Assembly (NCBI RefSeq): GCF_039852015.1
Contig: NZ_CP156628.1
Span: forward strand, 310,001 to 374,000
Length of the DNA: 64,000 nt
Direction: 5' to 3'
Source: Robbsia sp. KACC 23696
GTDB taxonomy: Bacteria > Pseudomonadota > Gammaproteobacteria > Burkholderiales > Burkholderiaceae
Under the pieces are notes generated by a model. It made no database searches and was not told the origin of the DNA. It saw only the letters and a list, made by a program, of their open reading frames with translations. A program made the translations under genes and the position numbers. Position 1 is the first letter of the stretch; the number at the start of each line of letters is the position of its first letter. This document shows, in pieces, positions 25,736-34,688 of this stretch.

Positions 25736-27679
25736 ATGAAAAACTCCGTCGACAGTTTGACCATCGATGACTTCCATCCGGAGCCTGCCGACGAGGCATT
25801 GGCGGGCCCGGTGCTCCATCGGCACACGTTTGCATTCGGCACGACGCACGCAGCGGGGCGCGTGCTGGGCGCGGTGTGCACGGCTATCGAGCGGCTCTGC
25901 GCGCTGGTGCTTGCGGTGGATGTGCTCGTGGTCTTCCTCTCCGTCATTCTTCGGTATTTCGTCCATCATCCGGTGGATTGGGCGGAAGAGGTGGCGCGAG
26001 GATTGATGATCATCCTGGTCTTCCTGGGCGGCGCCACCGTGCTGGCACGCGCGCAGCATGTGCATATCGATGCTTTCCGGAAGCTTCTTCCGGCGTCGTG
26101 GCGGCCAGTGCTGATCCGGATAGGGGGCTGGGCCGTGGCAGGCACCGCCGGCGGCCTGACCTGGTCCGCCTGGTTGCTGCTGGATGACGCGGCCAATGTC
26201 ACCACGCCGATGGGTTTCCCGCAGTGGCTGACGGTCCTTCCCGTATTTGTCGGTGCGCTGCTGATGACGATCGTTGGCATCGCCGTGGCGGCCCACCGGC
26301 CCACTCGATCGACATGGTGGAGTTTGCTGGGCTGCTGCGCCGTGTGTGCGGTTGTCTGGGCATGGGACGTGTATGTTCCCGATCATGCCATCCCTTCCTG
26401 GTCGTTGATGCTCATCGGCTTTGTCGGTGGCCTGGCCCTCGGGGTGCCTATCGCATTCGTACTGGCGCTGTCGGCGTTGCTGTACTTCATCAGCGATCCC
26501 AGCTTGCCGATGGTGATCTATTCGCAGCAGGTCATGGCGGGGATGGATCATTTCGTCTTGCTCGCGATTCCATTCTTCGTCCTCGCCGGTCTGGTGATGG
26601 AGGTCAACGGCATGTCGGCGCGCTTGATCGAGCTGCTCGTGCGGATATTCGGGCGCGTACGCGGTTCGATGAACCTCATTGCCATCCTGGCGACGGCGTT
26701 TTTCTCGGGCGTCTCGGGATCGAAGCTCGCCGATATCGCCGCGGTAGGAGGCATCGTCGTACCCGCCGTGCGCCGCACGAAACAAGATCCGAATGAAACG
26801 GCCGCGGTGCTGGCGGCGTCGGGTGTGATGGCCGAAACCATTCCGCCCTGTATCAATATGATCATCATCGGTTTCGTCGCGAATATCTCCATCGGCGGCT
26901 TATTCCTCGCCGGCATCGTGCCGGCCTTGATGACGGCACTCGCCTTGTCGACGATGGTGGTCATTTTTGGGAAGAAGGTGGATCCGGGCAGCGCGTTTAT
27001 CTCGCGGCGACCGCTATTTCGCTTGCTCGGAGGCGCACTGGTCGCCTTGGTCATGGTGGTGATGATCGGCAAAGGGGTCACGTCGGGCATCGCGACCTCG
27101 ACCGAGGTGTCGGCATTCGCCGTGGTCTATGCCTTGGTGGTGGGTGGTTTGACGTTTCGGGAATTGACGCCGCGCGCGATCGTGGATCTCTTCGTGCGCG
27201 CCGCGTCGATGGCGGCGGGCATTCTGTTCATCATGGCCGCGGCGTCCGGCGTTGCCTTCGCGCTGACGGTACTGCAGATTCCGTCGATTATGTCGACCTC
27301 GCTGCTGGCACTCGCGCACAATTATGGCGCCGTCGCCTTCTTGGGGGTTTCCGTCATTATCATGATTGTCTTCGGCGCCGTGCTGGAAGGGGCGCCGGCC
27401 TTGATCATTTTTGGACCGCTGCTCGTTCCCATCGCCACGCAAGCGGGCGTCAACCCGCTGCACTTCGGCACGATTGCCGTGGTCGCGATGGGCTTCGGTC
27501 TCTTCTCGCCGCCATTCGGTCTCGGCCTGTTTGCGACTTGCGCGATCACGGGGACGCGCGTCGACGAAGTGTCCAAGCACATGTTCAAATATCTGGCATT
27601 GCTTGCGGTCATGTTGGTTTTATTGATATTGGTGCCGTCGATTTCACTTTCGCTTCCGCGATTTTTCCACATGGCGTAA
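25736..27679 (+). CDS. TRAP transporter fused membrane subunit (DctQ-DctM)
   Basis: Inner-membrane protein of 647 residues. Residues about 45-200 are the four-helix small subunit (DctQ) and about 215-640 are the large subunit (DctM) with roughly 12 helices, including the conserved FFSGVSGSKLADIAAVG stretch. Such Q-M fusions are a known TRAP variant. It drives sodium-coupled uptake with the receptor encoded 24 bases upstream. The hydrophilic N-terminal 40 residues are unremarkable. Confidence 0.9.
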   Translation: MKNSVDSLTIDDFHPEPADEALAGPVLHRHTFAFGTTHAAGRVLGAVCTAIERLCALVLAVDVLVVFLSVILRYFVHHPVDWAEEVARGLMIILVFLGGATVLARAQHVHIDAFRKLLPASWRPVLIRIGGWAVAGTAGGLTWSAWLLLDDAANVTTPMGFPQWLTVLPVFVGALLMTIVGIAVAAHRPTRSTWWSLLGCCAVCAVVWAWDVYVPDHAIPSWSLMLIGFVGGLALGVPIAFVLALSALLYFISDPSLPMVIYSQQVMAGMDHFVLLAIPFFVLAGLVMEVNGMSARLIELLVRIFGRVRGSMNLIAILATAFFSGVSGSKLADIAAVGGIVVPAVRRTKQDPNETAAVLAASGVMAETIPPCINMIIIGFVANISIGGLFLAGIVPALMTALALSTMVVIFGKKVDPGSAFISRRPLFRLLGGALVALVMVVMIGKGVTSGIATSTEVSAFAVVYALVVGGLTFRELTPRAIVDLFVRAASMAAGILFIMAAASGVAFALTVLQIPSIMSTSLLALAHNYGAVAFLGVSVIIMIVFGAVLEGAPALIIFGPLLVPIATQAGVNPLHFGTIAVVAMGFGLFSPPFGLGLFATCAITGTRVDEVSKHMFKYLALLAVMLVLLILVPSISLSLPRFFHMA

Positions 27680-27691
27680 GGGAACCCTTTC

Positions 27692-28897
27692 ATGACAACG
27701 ATTCACGACGTTGCGGCCTTGGCCGGCGTATCGGCCAGCTCGGTGTCCAATGTGCTGAACGGACGCACGGACAAGCTCAGCGCCAAGACGTACTCGCGTG
27801 TGGAAGCGGCCATTCGGAGTTTGAATTTCAGTCCGAATCGCGTTGCGCGCCAATTGAAGACGGGGCATACGTCGATGCTCGGCCTGCTGGTCCCTTCCAC
27901 GGCAAATCCGATGTATGGCCAACTCGCGCTGAACATCGAGGCGGCGGCGCAGTCGCGGTATGGCTATAGCGTGCTGCTCGGCAATACGCATCGGGACAAG
28001 CAGCAGGAAAGCCGGATGTTCGCCGACATGCTCGCGTACGGATTACGCGCCGTGATCGTCGTTTCGTCATTGGCCGATGAGCAGCATTTAAACGAGGCCG
28101 CGCGCAACGGCATGGCCGTGGTGAGCTATGACCGCGCCGCGCGGCATACCAAGGCGGTGCATCTGTCGTCCGCGTCCGGTGCCGGGGCGCGTGTCGTATC
28201 GAGTACGCCGCTGTCGACGTCGTCCGCCTTCCTTCATGGCGACGCCGTTTCGATGTCCGGAGCGACAGGGTCGGACGACGTGAGTCGCGTCGACCATATT
28301 TCTCCCGACAATTTTCAAGCGGGCTATATCGCCTGCGAGCATTTGATCGATCGGGGTCATCGCCATCTCGCGTTCCTGCTCCCGTCGGCGACGACGATCA
28401 GTCGCAGCGCGAAGATCGCCGGCTTCTTGGCGCGTGCCGAGGAAGGCGGCGATCTTGGCGCACCCGTTTTGGCGCGCGTCGTCAAAGCGCCTACCGCCGA
28501 TGCATTCGGCGACTCCGAATTGCTCGATCTCGGGGCGGCGATGGCCGAACAGATCGCCGCAATGAAGCCGATCCCGACGGGCGTCGTCACCGTCAACGAC
28601 ATGCTGGCGATCGGCTTGATGTCGGGGCTGAACAAATTGAAATTGAAAATACCCGACGATATCTCCGTCGTGGGCATGGATGGTTTGCCGATCGCCGCGT
28701 TCGTCAATCCGGGACTCACGTCGGTGGCGATGCCATTGGCCGCAATGGCGGAGGCGATGGTCGAGCGCGTGATCGCCCGCGCGCGCGAGCCGGATCTGCC
28801 GCCGCTCAATGCCTTATTCGAGACGAGCTTGGTTGAACGTCAGTCCGTCATGCCGCCTTCTGACAAAGACGGAAAGGAGTCTATCCGGTCATGTTGA
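27692..28897 (+). CDS. LacI-family transcriptional regulator with an internal insertion
   Basis: Regulator of 401 residues, about 60 longer than usual. The N-terminal HTH is TTIHDVAALAGVSASSVSNVLNG with hinge helix ending RVARQLK, then a periplasmic-binding-protein-like sensor. Residues about 152-197 form a Ser/Gly/Ala-rich stretch without counterpart in standard members, inserted before VDHISPDNFQAGYIA. It is co-transcribed with the TRAP transporter (12 bases after it) and overlaps the dehydrogenase gene by seven bases. It is the obvious candidate to bind the twin palindromes before the TRAP operon, giving autoregulation. Confidence 0.88.
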   Translation: MTTIHDVAALAGVSASSVSNVLNGRTDKLSAKTYSRVEAAIRSLNFSPNRVARQLKTGHTSMLGLLVPSTANPMYGQLALNIEAAAQSRYGYSVLLGNTHRDKQQESRMFADMLAYGLRAVIVVSSLADEQHLNEAARNGMAVVSYDRAARHTKAVHLSSASGAGARVVSSTPLSTSSAFLHGDAVSMSGATGSDDVSRVDHISPDNFQAGYIACEHLIDRGHRHLAFLLPSATTISRSAKIAGFLARAEEGGDLGAPVLARVVKAPTADAFGDSELLDLGAAMAEQIAAMKPIPTGVVTVNDMLAIGLMSGLNKLKLKIPDDISVVGMDGLPIAAFVNPGLTSVAMPLAAMAEAMVERVIARAREPDLPPLNALFETSLVERQSVMPPSDKDGKESIRSC

Positions 28898-29925
28898 AAA
28901 TATTCCTCACGCACGCACCGCAGACCTTGGATCACTATTATGGCCAAGCGGCGCTGTCCCGCCTTCAGGCGCTGGGTGAGGTCACATTGAATCCGTTGCC
29001 GCACCCGTTGACGACGGAGGAACTGATCGACCTTGCGCAGGGGCATACCGTCATCGTCTCGAGTCGCGAGACCGCGGCGCCGGCGGCGTTGTTCGAACAG
29101 TTGCCCGAGCTCGTCATGTTTTCGCGGGTGGCGGTGGATATCCGCAATATCGATGTCGACGCGGCCAGCCGCCACGGCGTGCTGGTCACACGGGCCTCGC
29201 CGGGTTTTGATACGTCGGTGGCGGAGTGGGTGATCGGTGTGATGATCGATCTGGGGCGCGGCATCAGCCGCGCTGCCGCGACGTATTGGGCAGGGCATCT
29301 GCCGACTATCGAGATGGGGCGCGAACTGCGCGGTGCGACACTCGGCATCATCGGCTATGGCTTTATCGGACAGCGTCTGGCATCGCTCGCGAAAGCGTTC
29401 GGGATGCGGATCGTGGTGTACGACCCTTACACGACGATCTCCGATGCCGAGGTGACGCAGTGCGCGTTCGACGCGGTCTTGGCGGCCGCCGAGTACGTCG
29501 TATGCCTTGCACCCGCGACGCCGGAGACAACCGATCTGTTCGACGCCGAGGCGTTTGCGGCGATGCGGCCGGATGCGTTTTTCATCAACGCGGCACGCGG
29601 CGAATTGTTGGATGAACGGGCGCTGCACGACGCGCTCGATAACGGGTTGATCGCGGGGGCGGCCATCGATGTCGGCCGAGCACCCGATCAGATGCCGAGC
29701 CCCTCACTGACGCCCCATGCGAAGCTGATTTCGACGCCGCACATCGGCGGCTTGACGCCACCTGCTAGCGCACATCAAGCAATGGATACCGTGCGTCAGG
29801 TGGCGGACCTGCGGCGTGGGGTCATGCCATCTGGTGCCGTCAATGCGGAACAGGCGAGCCGCTTGGCGAGCCTGCCATCCGTGTCACCTGTTGGGATGCC
29901 GTGCAAGGAGAATGTCAATGAGTGA
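28891..29925 (+). CDS. D-isomer-specific 2-hydroxyacid dehydrogenase
   Basis: NAD(P)-linked enzyme of 344 residues that interconverts 2-hydroxy acids and 2-oxo acids. The Rossmann motif is GIIGYGFIGQ near residue 153. The expected catalytic residues appear as Arg in NAARGEL, an acidic residue in the DVGRAPDQ region and His in STPHIGG. AAAGGAG lies upstream of the ATG. Its position between the LacI regulator and the amidohydrolase suggests oxidation of an imported hydroxy acid, or reduction of the product of the next enzyme. Confidence 0.87.
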   Translation: MLKIFLTHAPQTLDHYYGQAALSRLQALGEVTLNPLPHPLTTEELIDLAQGHTVIVSSRETAAPAALFEQLPELVMFSRVAVDIRNIDVDAASRHGVLVTRASPGFDTSVAEWVIGVMIDLGRGISRAAATYWAGHLPTIEMGRELRGATLGIIGYGFIGQRLASLAKAFGMRIVVYDPYTTISDAEVTQCAFDAVLAAAEYVVCLAPATPETTDLFDAEAFAAMRPDAFFINAARGELLDERALHDALDNGLIAGAAIDVGRAPDQMPSPSLTPHAKLISTPHIGGLTPPASAHQAMDTVRQVADLRRGVMPSGAVNAEQASRLASLPSVSPVGMPCKENVNE

Positions 29926-30769
29926 CGCGGTTCGGGACATATCGGGCGATGGCTGCGATTGTCATGTGCATATCTACGATTTCACGCGTTTTCCCTTGGC
30001 AAGCACCTCGACATACGGGCCGCCGCAAGCGAGTTGGAACGATTACCTTCAGGTGCGCGGGGCGCTCGGGTTGCGCCGCGCCGTATTGGTTCAGCCAACC
30101 GGCTATGGTTTCGATAATGCGTGCTTGCTCGATGCGCTCGACACGGCATCGCAATTAGGAAGCGACATTGCAAGAGGGATCGCCGTCATTGCACCGGAGA
30201 CATCGACGGCGGAGTTGGCCGCATTACAGGCCCGCGGCATTCGCGGCGTGCGCTTCATGATGATTCCAGGAAGTGGCGGCGTGCTCGGCTGGGATGCGCT
30301 GGAACTGCTCGATGCCAAGATTGCGGCGTTCGGATGGGTTATCAATTTGCAACTCGATGGCCGATCGATCGCGGAGTACGAGGCGAGGTTGAAGAAGGTG
30401 CGGAGCAAGTTGTCGATCGACCATATCGGCAAATTCCTGGAACCGGTGCCCCTCTCGCATCCCGGCTTCGTTAGCCTTATGCGGCTATTGGACGCCGGCA
30501 ATACTTGGGTCAAGCTCTCGGCACCGTATGAAACATCGAAACGCGGCGCACCGTTCTACGAGGATGTCAGTGCGCTGGCGATGGCGCTGGCAAAGGCGCA
30601 TCCGGAGCGGTGCCTGTGGTCCAGCAACTGGCCCCATCCAGGGCGCGCGCCTGCGCCGGACGATGCCGCGATGCTCGATCTCTTGACTTACTGGGTCCCA
30701 GACGCGAAAGAACGGACGCGCATTCTGGTAGAAAATCCCGCCGCCTTGTACGGCTTCGAAGTGGCGTAG
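29918..30769 (+). CDS. Amidohydrolase-2 family, LigI/sugar-lactonase-like
   Basis: TIM-barrel hydrolase of about 283 residues from the COG3618 group, which contains 2-pyrone-4,6-dicarboxylate lactonase (LigI) and D-galactarolactone isomerase. The N-terminal CDCHVHIYD carries the HxH motif, VVQP-like VLVQPTGYG follows, and WSSNWPHP contains the late His and the Trp/Asn region; the barrel Asp is in the ALYGF-proximal segment. The ATG at 29918 has AAGGAG seven bases upstream and overlaps the dehydrogenase stop. Lactone hydrolysis in a sugar-acid pathway is the best guess; the LigI reaction is an alternative, notable because an aromatic ring-cleavage cluster lies at 33-42 kb. Confidence 0.82.
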   Translation: MSDAVRDISGDGCDCHVHIYDFTRFPLASTSTYGPPQASWNDYLQVRGALGLRRAVLVQPTGYGFDNACLLDALDTASQLGSDIARGIAVIAPETSTAELAALQARGIRGVRFMMIPGSGGVLGWDALELLDAKIAAFGWVINLQLDGRSIAEYEARLKKVRSKLSIDHIGKFLEPVPLSHPGFVSLMRLLDAGNTWVKLSAPYETSKRGAPFYEDVSALAMALAKAHPERCLWSSNWPHPGRAPAPDDAAMLDLLTYWVPDAKERTRILVENPAALYGFEVA

Positions 30770-30917
30770 ATGGTCGCCCGTCACTGTCGGCGTGGGGCGC
30801 GCGGTATCGTCGATTCATGGAACGTTTTTTGCTATCCCGTAATGCCCTCCATTCTGAAACAGCGCTGCCGAGGGCGATCGAGAAGGCGCTAGTTCGTAGA
30901 AGGGCAAACTGAATCCC

Positions 30918-32105
30918 ATGGGTCCCATCGATCGAGACGCGCGTATCAAAAAGACGCCGCACGCCGCACCGTATCATTCCGTATCCTTGTTGAAAGGAAG
31001 TGCGATCTCTCTGATTTTGGCATCGGCGCTGACGGGCTGCGGGGGCGGTGACAATAATGCATCGGCACCTGCATCGAATGCCCCAGGTGGCGTGACGCTA
31101 CAAGCGGTATCGTTTGGGGACAGCCTGTCCGACGTCGGGACCTATGCGTCCACGACGCCGGTAAGTGGGTTCACCCGCGGGCGTTACACGACGAACCCGG
31201 GCGAGGTGTGGACGCAGAAAGTCGCCGAGTACTATGGCGGCACGTTGACGCCTGCGGCGCTAGGGGGCTATGGCACGCCGCTGGTGGCAAGCTCGGGTCT
31301 TGGCTATGCGCAAGGGGGCGCGCGGGTCGAGGACCCTGATGGAGAAGGGCACGCCTCGTCGTCGGAAGCGGATTATGCAGCCGCGACGACAGTGCCGGTC
31401 AGCACCCAAGTCAGCAATTATCTCGCCGCGCACGGCTCGTTCAATTCCGCGCAAATCGTGTTGGTCAACGGCGGTGCGAACGACATCTTCATACAGCTCA
31501 CCGATTTGCTGACGGCGATCGAAGCGGATATTACCGGCGGCATGTCTTCGCAGGCGGCGATTGCTCAGGAGACGTTGACGACGCTGGTGCCGGCGGCACA
31601 AAGTCTTGCCGATACGGTAGGGACCATTCTCGATTCGGGGGCGACGCACGTCGTCGTGTCGAACGTACCGGATATCGGTCAGACCCCGCTCGGCGCGGCG
31701 CTCGGCACCGATGCGCAAGCGGTGCTGTCGGGCATCACCCAGGTGTTCAATACGGCATTGCGCGCTCAGCTTCTTGCCTCTGGCAATCTGAGCAAGGTCA
31801 TCTATGTCGATGCGTATTCGTGGCAGGACAACCTGGCGACGAATTATCAGAGCAATGGCTATACGGTGTCGAATACCGGCACCGCTTGCAATCTCGCCGC
31901 GATGGCGGCGGCGGCCACGCTGGCGGGTTTGTCCAGCCCCACGGACTATGCGTCATCGCTCTACTGCACCGCGAATTTCCTGACGGTGAGCGGGGCGGAT
32001 CAAACGTATATGTACGCCGATACCGTGCATCCGACCACGCATACGCACGCGTTGTTCGCGGCGTATGTGGAACAGCAGGTGGCGGCGAGTGGTTTAGGCA
32101 AATAG
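30918..32105 (+). CDS. SGNH/GDSL-family esterase, probable lipoprotein
   Basis: Exported hydrolase of 395 residues. A hydrophobic stretch ends in a lipobox (ASALTGC) near residue 41, suggesting lipid attachment. The GDSL block is SFGDSLSDVGTY (nucleophile Ser), the block III Asn is in NGGANDIF, and the catalytic Asp-His pair is in YADTVHPT near the C terminus. Similar two-domain esterases occur in Burkholderia and hydrolyse lipids or aryl esters. The ribosome binding site is weak. It stands alone between the TRAP operon and the aldo/keto reductase gene. Confidence 0.85.
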   Translation: MGPIDRDARIKKTPHAAPYHSVSLLKGSAISLILASALTGCGGGDNNASAPASNAPGGVTLQAVSFGDSLSDVGTYASTTPVSGFTRGRYTTNPGEVWTQKVAEYYGGTLTPAALGGYGTPLVASSGLGYAQGGARVEDPDGEGHASSSEADYAAATTVPVSTQVSNYLAAHGSFNSAQIVLVNGGANDIFIQLTDLLTAIEADITGGMSSQAAIAQETLTTLVPAAQSLADTVGTILDSGATHVVVSNVPDIGQTPLGAALGTDAQAVLSGITQVFNTALRAQLLASGNLSKVIYVDAYSWQDNLATNYQSNGYTVSNTGTACNLAAMAAAATLAGLSSPTDYASSLYCTANFLTVSGADQTYMYADTVHPTTHTHALFAAYVEQQVAASGLGK

Positions 32106-32124
32106 TCCGTCGATCGCAATGGCC

Positions 32125-32970
32125 TTAATGGCCGAAGACATCGGCATCCATCATCTTCGGGTCAGGCCGATCCAGCGCGCTGATCGCGGCCATGTCCGCT
32201 GCGGTCAGCGTGAAATCGAAGACCCTCAGATTCTCTGCCTGGCGCGTGGCAGCGCTCGACTTCGGCGTGGGAATGATGCCCTGTTGTACATGCCAGCGCA
32301 GCACGACTTGCGCTTCCGTGCGGCCGATTCGGTTTGAGATATCGACGATGACCGGCGTTTTCAGCAGGGCGCTGTCGCGACCCAAGGGGCTCCATGCCTC
32401 CGTGACGATCCCGCGTGCTTGATGGATCGTCACGATGTCCGAGCGCGTATGCATCGGGTCCAACTGGATCTGGTTGACATGCGGCACCATACCCGCATCG
32501 AACAGTTTTTGAAGATGCGCGGGTTTGAAGTTCGAAGTGCCGATGGCGCGGACGACGCCGGCATCCAGCAGTTTGACCAAACCGCGGAAAGCATCGACAT
32601 AACGATCCTGGTCCGGATTCGGCCAATGAATCAGCAATAGATCGATGTAATCGAGCCCCAGACGCTTCAAACTAGCTTCGCAGGCGACTTTCGCGCCATC
32701 GACGCTATGCCATCGCTTATTGAATTTCGTCGTAACGAATACCTGATCGCGCGGGACGTGCGAACGACGAATACCTTCCCCGACACCCACCTCGTTGCCA
32801 TAATTCTCCGCGGTATCGATCAGTCGATAGCCGATACCGAGCGCGTTGGATACGGCGTCGGCGGCTTGCGTGTCGTTCATCGGCCAGGTTCCCAGGCCTA
32901 GCATCGGCATTTTCACGCCATTCGCCAATGTCACTGTGGGGGCTGCCGCTACGGGAGCGTGTGTCGTCAT
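32125..32970 (-). CDS. Aldo/keto reductase (2,5-diketogluconate reductase-like)
   Basis: NADPH-dependent cytosolic reductase of 281 residues. The catalytic tetrad is visible: Asp and Tyr in DTAENYGNE, Lys in TTKFNKRW and His in LLIHWPNP. The final cofactor region includes KSSAATRQ near the C terminus. AGGG lies before the ATG. Its promoter region contains a 25-bp perfect inverted repeat, so it is probably a regulated single-gene unit for aldehyde or ketone detoxification. Confidence 0.9.
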   Translation of the reverse strand: MTTHAPVAAAPTVTLANGVKMPMLGLGTWPMNDTQAADAVSNALGIGYRLIDTAENYGNEVGVGEGIRRSHVPRDQVFVTTKFNKRWHSVDGAKVACEASLKRLGLDYIDLLLIHWPNPDQDRYVDAFRGLVKLLDAGVVRAIGTSNFKPAHLQKLFDAGMVPHVNQIQLDPMHTRSDIVTIHQARGIVTEAWSPLGRDSALLKTPVIVDISNRIGRTEAQVVLRWHVQQGIIPTPKSSAATRQAENLRVFDFTLTAADMAAISALDRPDPKMMDADVFGH

Positions 32971-33025
32971 GGTGAATTACCCTGTTTGTTGTGTCAAGGT
33001 CCTAAAAAGCGCGTTTCAGAGTCCG

Positions 33026-33050
33026 ATTACTGTCGTTTAGAGACAGTAAT
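33026..33050. promoter_or_regulatory. Perfect inverted repeat ATTACTGTC-N7-GACAGTAAT
   Basis: The 9-bp arms (33026-33034 and 33042-33050) are perfectly complementary. The centre is 68 bases upstream of the aldo/keto reductase start, a classic operator position. The regulator is not encoded next to it. Confidence 0.55.
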
Positions 33051-33193
33051 GGTAGCAGTTAGGCAGAATCGTGCACGCTTCGGCGACGCGCACGTGGTGC
33101 CCATCATGCCATCACTTTTCGCCGAATCGGCAGGGCCCGCGAGCGAGGGCGGCCGAGCCGAAGGCCCTTCCGCGCGCCAATTTGCACGATTTC

Positions 33194-33249
33194 CGCAACT
33201 TAAGTGTGCGTCTGTCCCGCTTTTTCCCGCTCTCGCTACGTAATAAGCT
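33194..33249 (+). promoter_or_regulatory. Shared operator-promoter element, copy A (porin)
   Basis: It has three parts: CGCA-N9-TGCG containing TAAGTG (33194-33210), GCTTTTTCC (33219-33227) and GTAATAAGCT (33240-33249). The same three parts with the same spacing recur before the methylene-THF reductase and O-demethylase genes. I read the second and third boxes as -35 and -10 regions (TTTTTC, 17 bp, TAAGCT) and the first as the regulator site. Confidence 0.65.
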
Positions 33250-33526
33250 CAGGTCAGCACGCACGCCTCGCCATCGGCGGTCGCAGGGCCGAGCGCTGGA
33301 AGACCTCTCGACGCTTTGCTACCGCGCTGCATCGTTATCGCCTACGTTCCCGCACCTTTCTCCGTTCCGAGCACTTCCGCGCGTCTCGGGGTCATGGCGA
33401 AATGGGATAAACGGGTTTCTACGTATATACAGATTAGGAATACGAATTATCGAAAAGACGTTGTTATAGCGGCTATCGCTCACGACAGAAGCGGACCGCA
33501 CAAAAATCAAAATATTCGGAGACACG

Positions 33527-34552
33527 ATGAATAAGCATTCCAGGCTCGCGTTGGTGCTCGCGTCAGCGTGTGCGCTGCATGCGGCGCACGCGCAGTCGTC
33601 TGTGACGATGTACGGCATTATCGACAACGCCATCGAATATCAAAATGGCGGTGCCGGCGCGGCGGTTCGCATGATGTCGAGCGGTTTGTATGCGACCGTC
33701 TACGGCTTGAAAGGCAAGGAGGATCTTGGCGGTGGGCTGTACGCCAACTTCCAGTTGGAGCAAGGTTTCTCGGCGGCAACCGGCGCCGCCACCGTTGCCA
33801 CTGCCGCATTCAATCGCTTGGCCTGGGTGGGCCTGTCAGGTCCTTTCGGTGAATTTCGATTTGGTCGTCAGAAGAAGCCGGAATACCAATTTCTTAATGG
33901 CGTGATGGACCCGATTGCCGGTAAAAGCCTCGCGTCACCGTACGGCAATTTCGAGGACGTCGCGGTGCGGGCCAACAATGCCATTGCCTACTTCACCCCT
34001 AACCTCTACGGGCTGACCACGCAATTCATGGTGGCCATGCGCGACCAGACGACGAAGCCGACGAACGGGCTGGAGTTATACAACGTTGCCGCGCGCTACA
34101 CGAATGGCCCCTTCGTTGCCGGGCTGGGCTATGAACAGTGGGGTAATGCAACCGGCACCGCGTTGCAACGGGTACTGCGAGGTTCCTTGGTCTATCGCAT
34201 GGGGAAAGCGCGTTTCTTCCTGGCCTATCAGCAGGAGCGGCAGTCGGATAACACCGAGAACCGGCGCATCTATCAGCTGTCCGCTATCTATATGTTCAAT
34301 CCCTTCAATAGTCTGACGCTGCTGTACGGGTATGCGCAAGACAGGACCGGCGCTGCCAACAACGCGCAGCAAGTGGGTGCGATGTACCAATATTACCTTT
34401 CCAAGCGGACCTTGTTGTATGCCGCGGTTGCCGTCATCCAAAACAAGAATCAAGCCGCCTACACCTTGAACGGCACCCAATACGACGGCATCCCTGTTGC
34501 CCCGGGAAGTTATGCACGCGGCGTGATCGTCGGGATGGCGCACAAATTCTAA
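33527..34552 (+). CDS. Outer-membrane porin (Gram-negative porin, Burkholderia type)
   Basis: Trimeric beta-barrel pore of 341 residues. A signal peptide ends after AHAQ at about residue 22, followed by SSVTMYGIID, the characteristic start of this family, with alternating amphipathic strands and a terminal aromatic residue (GMAHKF) recognised by the Bam machinery. GGAGACACG precedes the ATG. It shares a promoter element with the methylene-THF reductase and O-demethylase genes, which suggests that it admits the methoxyaromatic substrate through the outer membrane. Confidence 0.9.
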   Translation: MNKHSRLALVLASACALHAAHAQSSVTMYGIIDNAIEYQNGGAGAAVRMMSSGLYATVYGLKGKEDLGGGLYANFQLEQGFSAATGAATVATAAFNRLAWVGLSGPFGEFRFGRQKKPEYQFLNGVMDPIAGKSLASPYGNFEDVAVRANNAIAYFTPNLYGLTTQFMVAMRDQTTKPTNGLELYNVAARYTNGPFVAGLGYEQWGNATGTALQRVLRGSLVYRMGKARFFLAYQQERQSDNTENRRIYQLSAIYMFNPFNSLTLLYGYAQDRTGAANNAQQVGAMYQYYLSKRTLLYAAVAVIQNKNQAAYTLNGTQYDGIPVAPGSYARGVIVGMAHKF

Positions 34553-34587
34553 TGGCTAGCGTTTGTCGGTGGGATTTGCGTGGATTG

Positions 34588-34643
34588 CGCAACCTAAGTG
34601 TGCACGGTAGGCGCTTTTTCCGATGCAGTGGCCGTAATAAGCT
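34588..34643 (+). promoter_or_regulatory. Shared operator-promoter element, copy B (methylene-THF reductase)
   Basis: CGCA-N9-TGCA containing TAAGTG (34588-34604), GCTTTTTCC (34613-34621) and GTAATAAGCT (34634-34643). The boxes have the same spacing as copy A: 18 bases from TAAGTGTGC to GCTTTTTCC and 21 from there to the last box. It lies 45 bases before the GTG start. Confidence 0.65.
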
Positions 34644-34688
34644 GGGTGTCATTGAAAGCGCGCGTCGTAAAAATACAGGAGCGGTCAG

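Larger units (their letters stand above)
32971..33526. other. Intergenic control region between aldo/keto reductase and porin genes
   Basis: No credible gene was found in these 556 bases; small open frames here lack codon bias and start signals. It contains the inverted repeat at 33026-33050 for the reductase side and, for the porin side, the shared operator-promoter element at 33194-33249. About 275 bases of likely leader separate that element from the porin start. Confidence 0.6.

Noticed and set aside
33071-33469. Open frame in the porin upstream region
   Set aside because: It covers the shared promoter element, has a Ser/Arg/Pro-rich composition and lacks a ribosome binding site.
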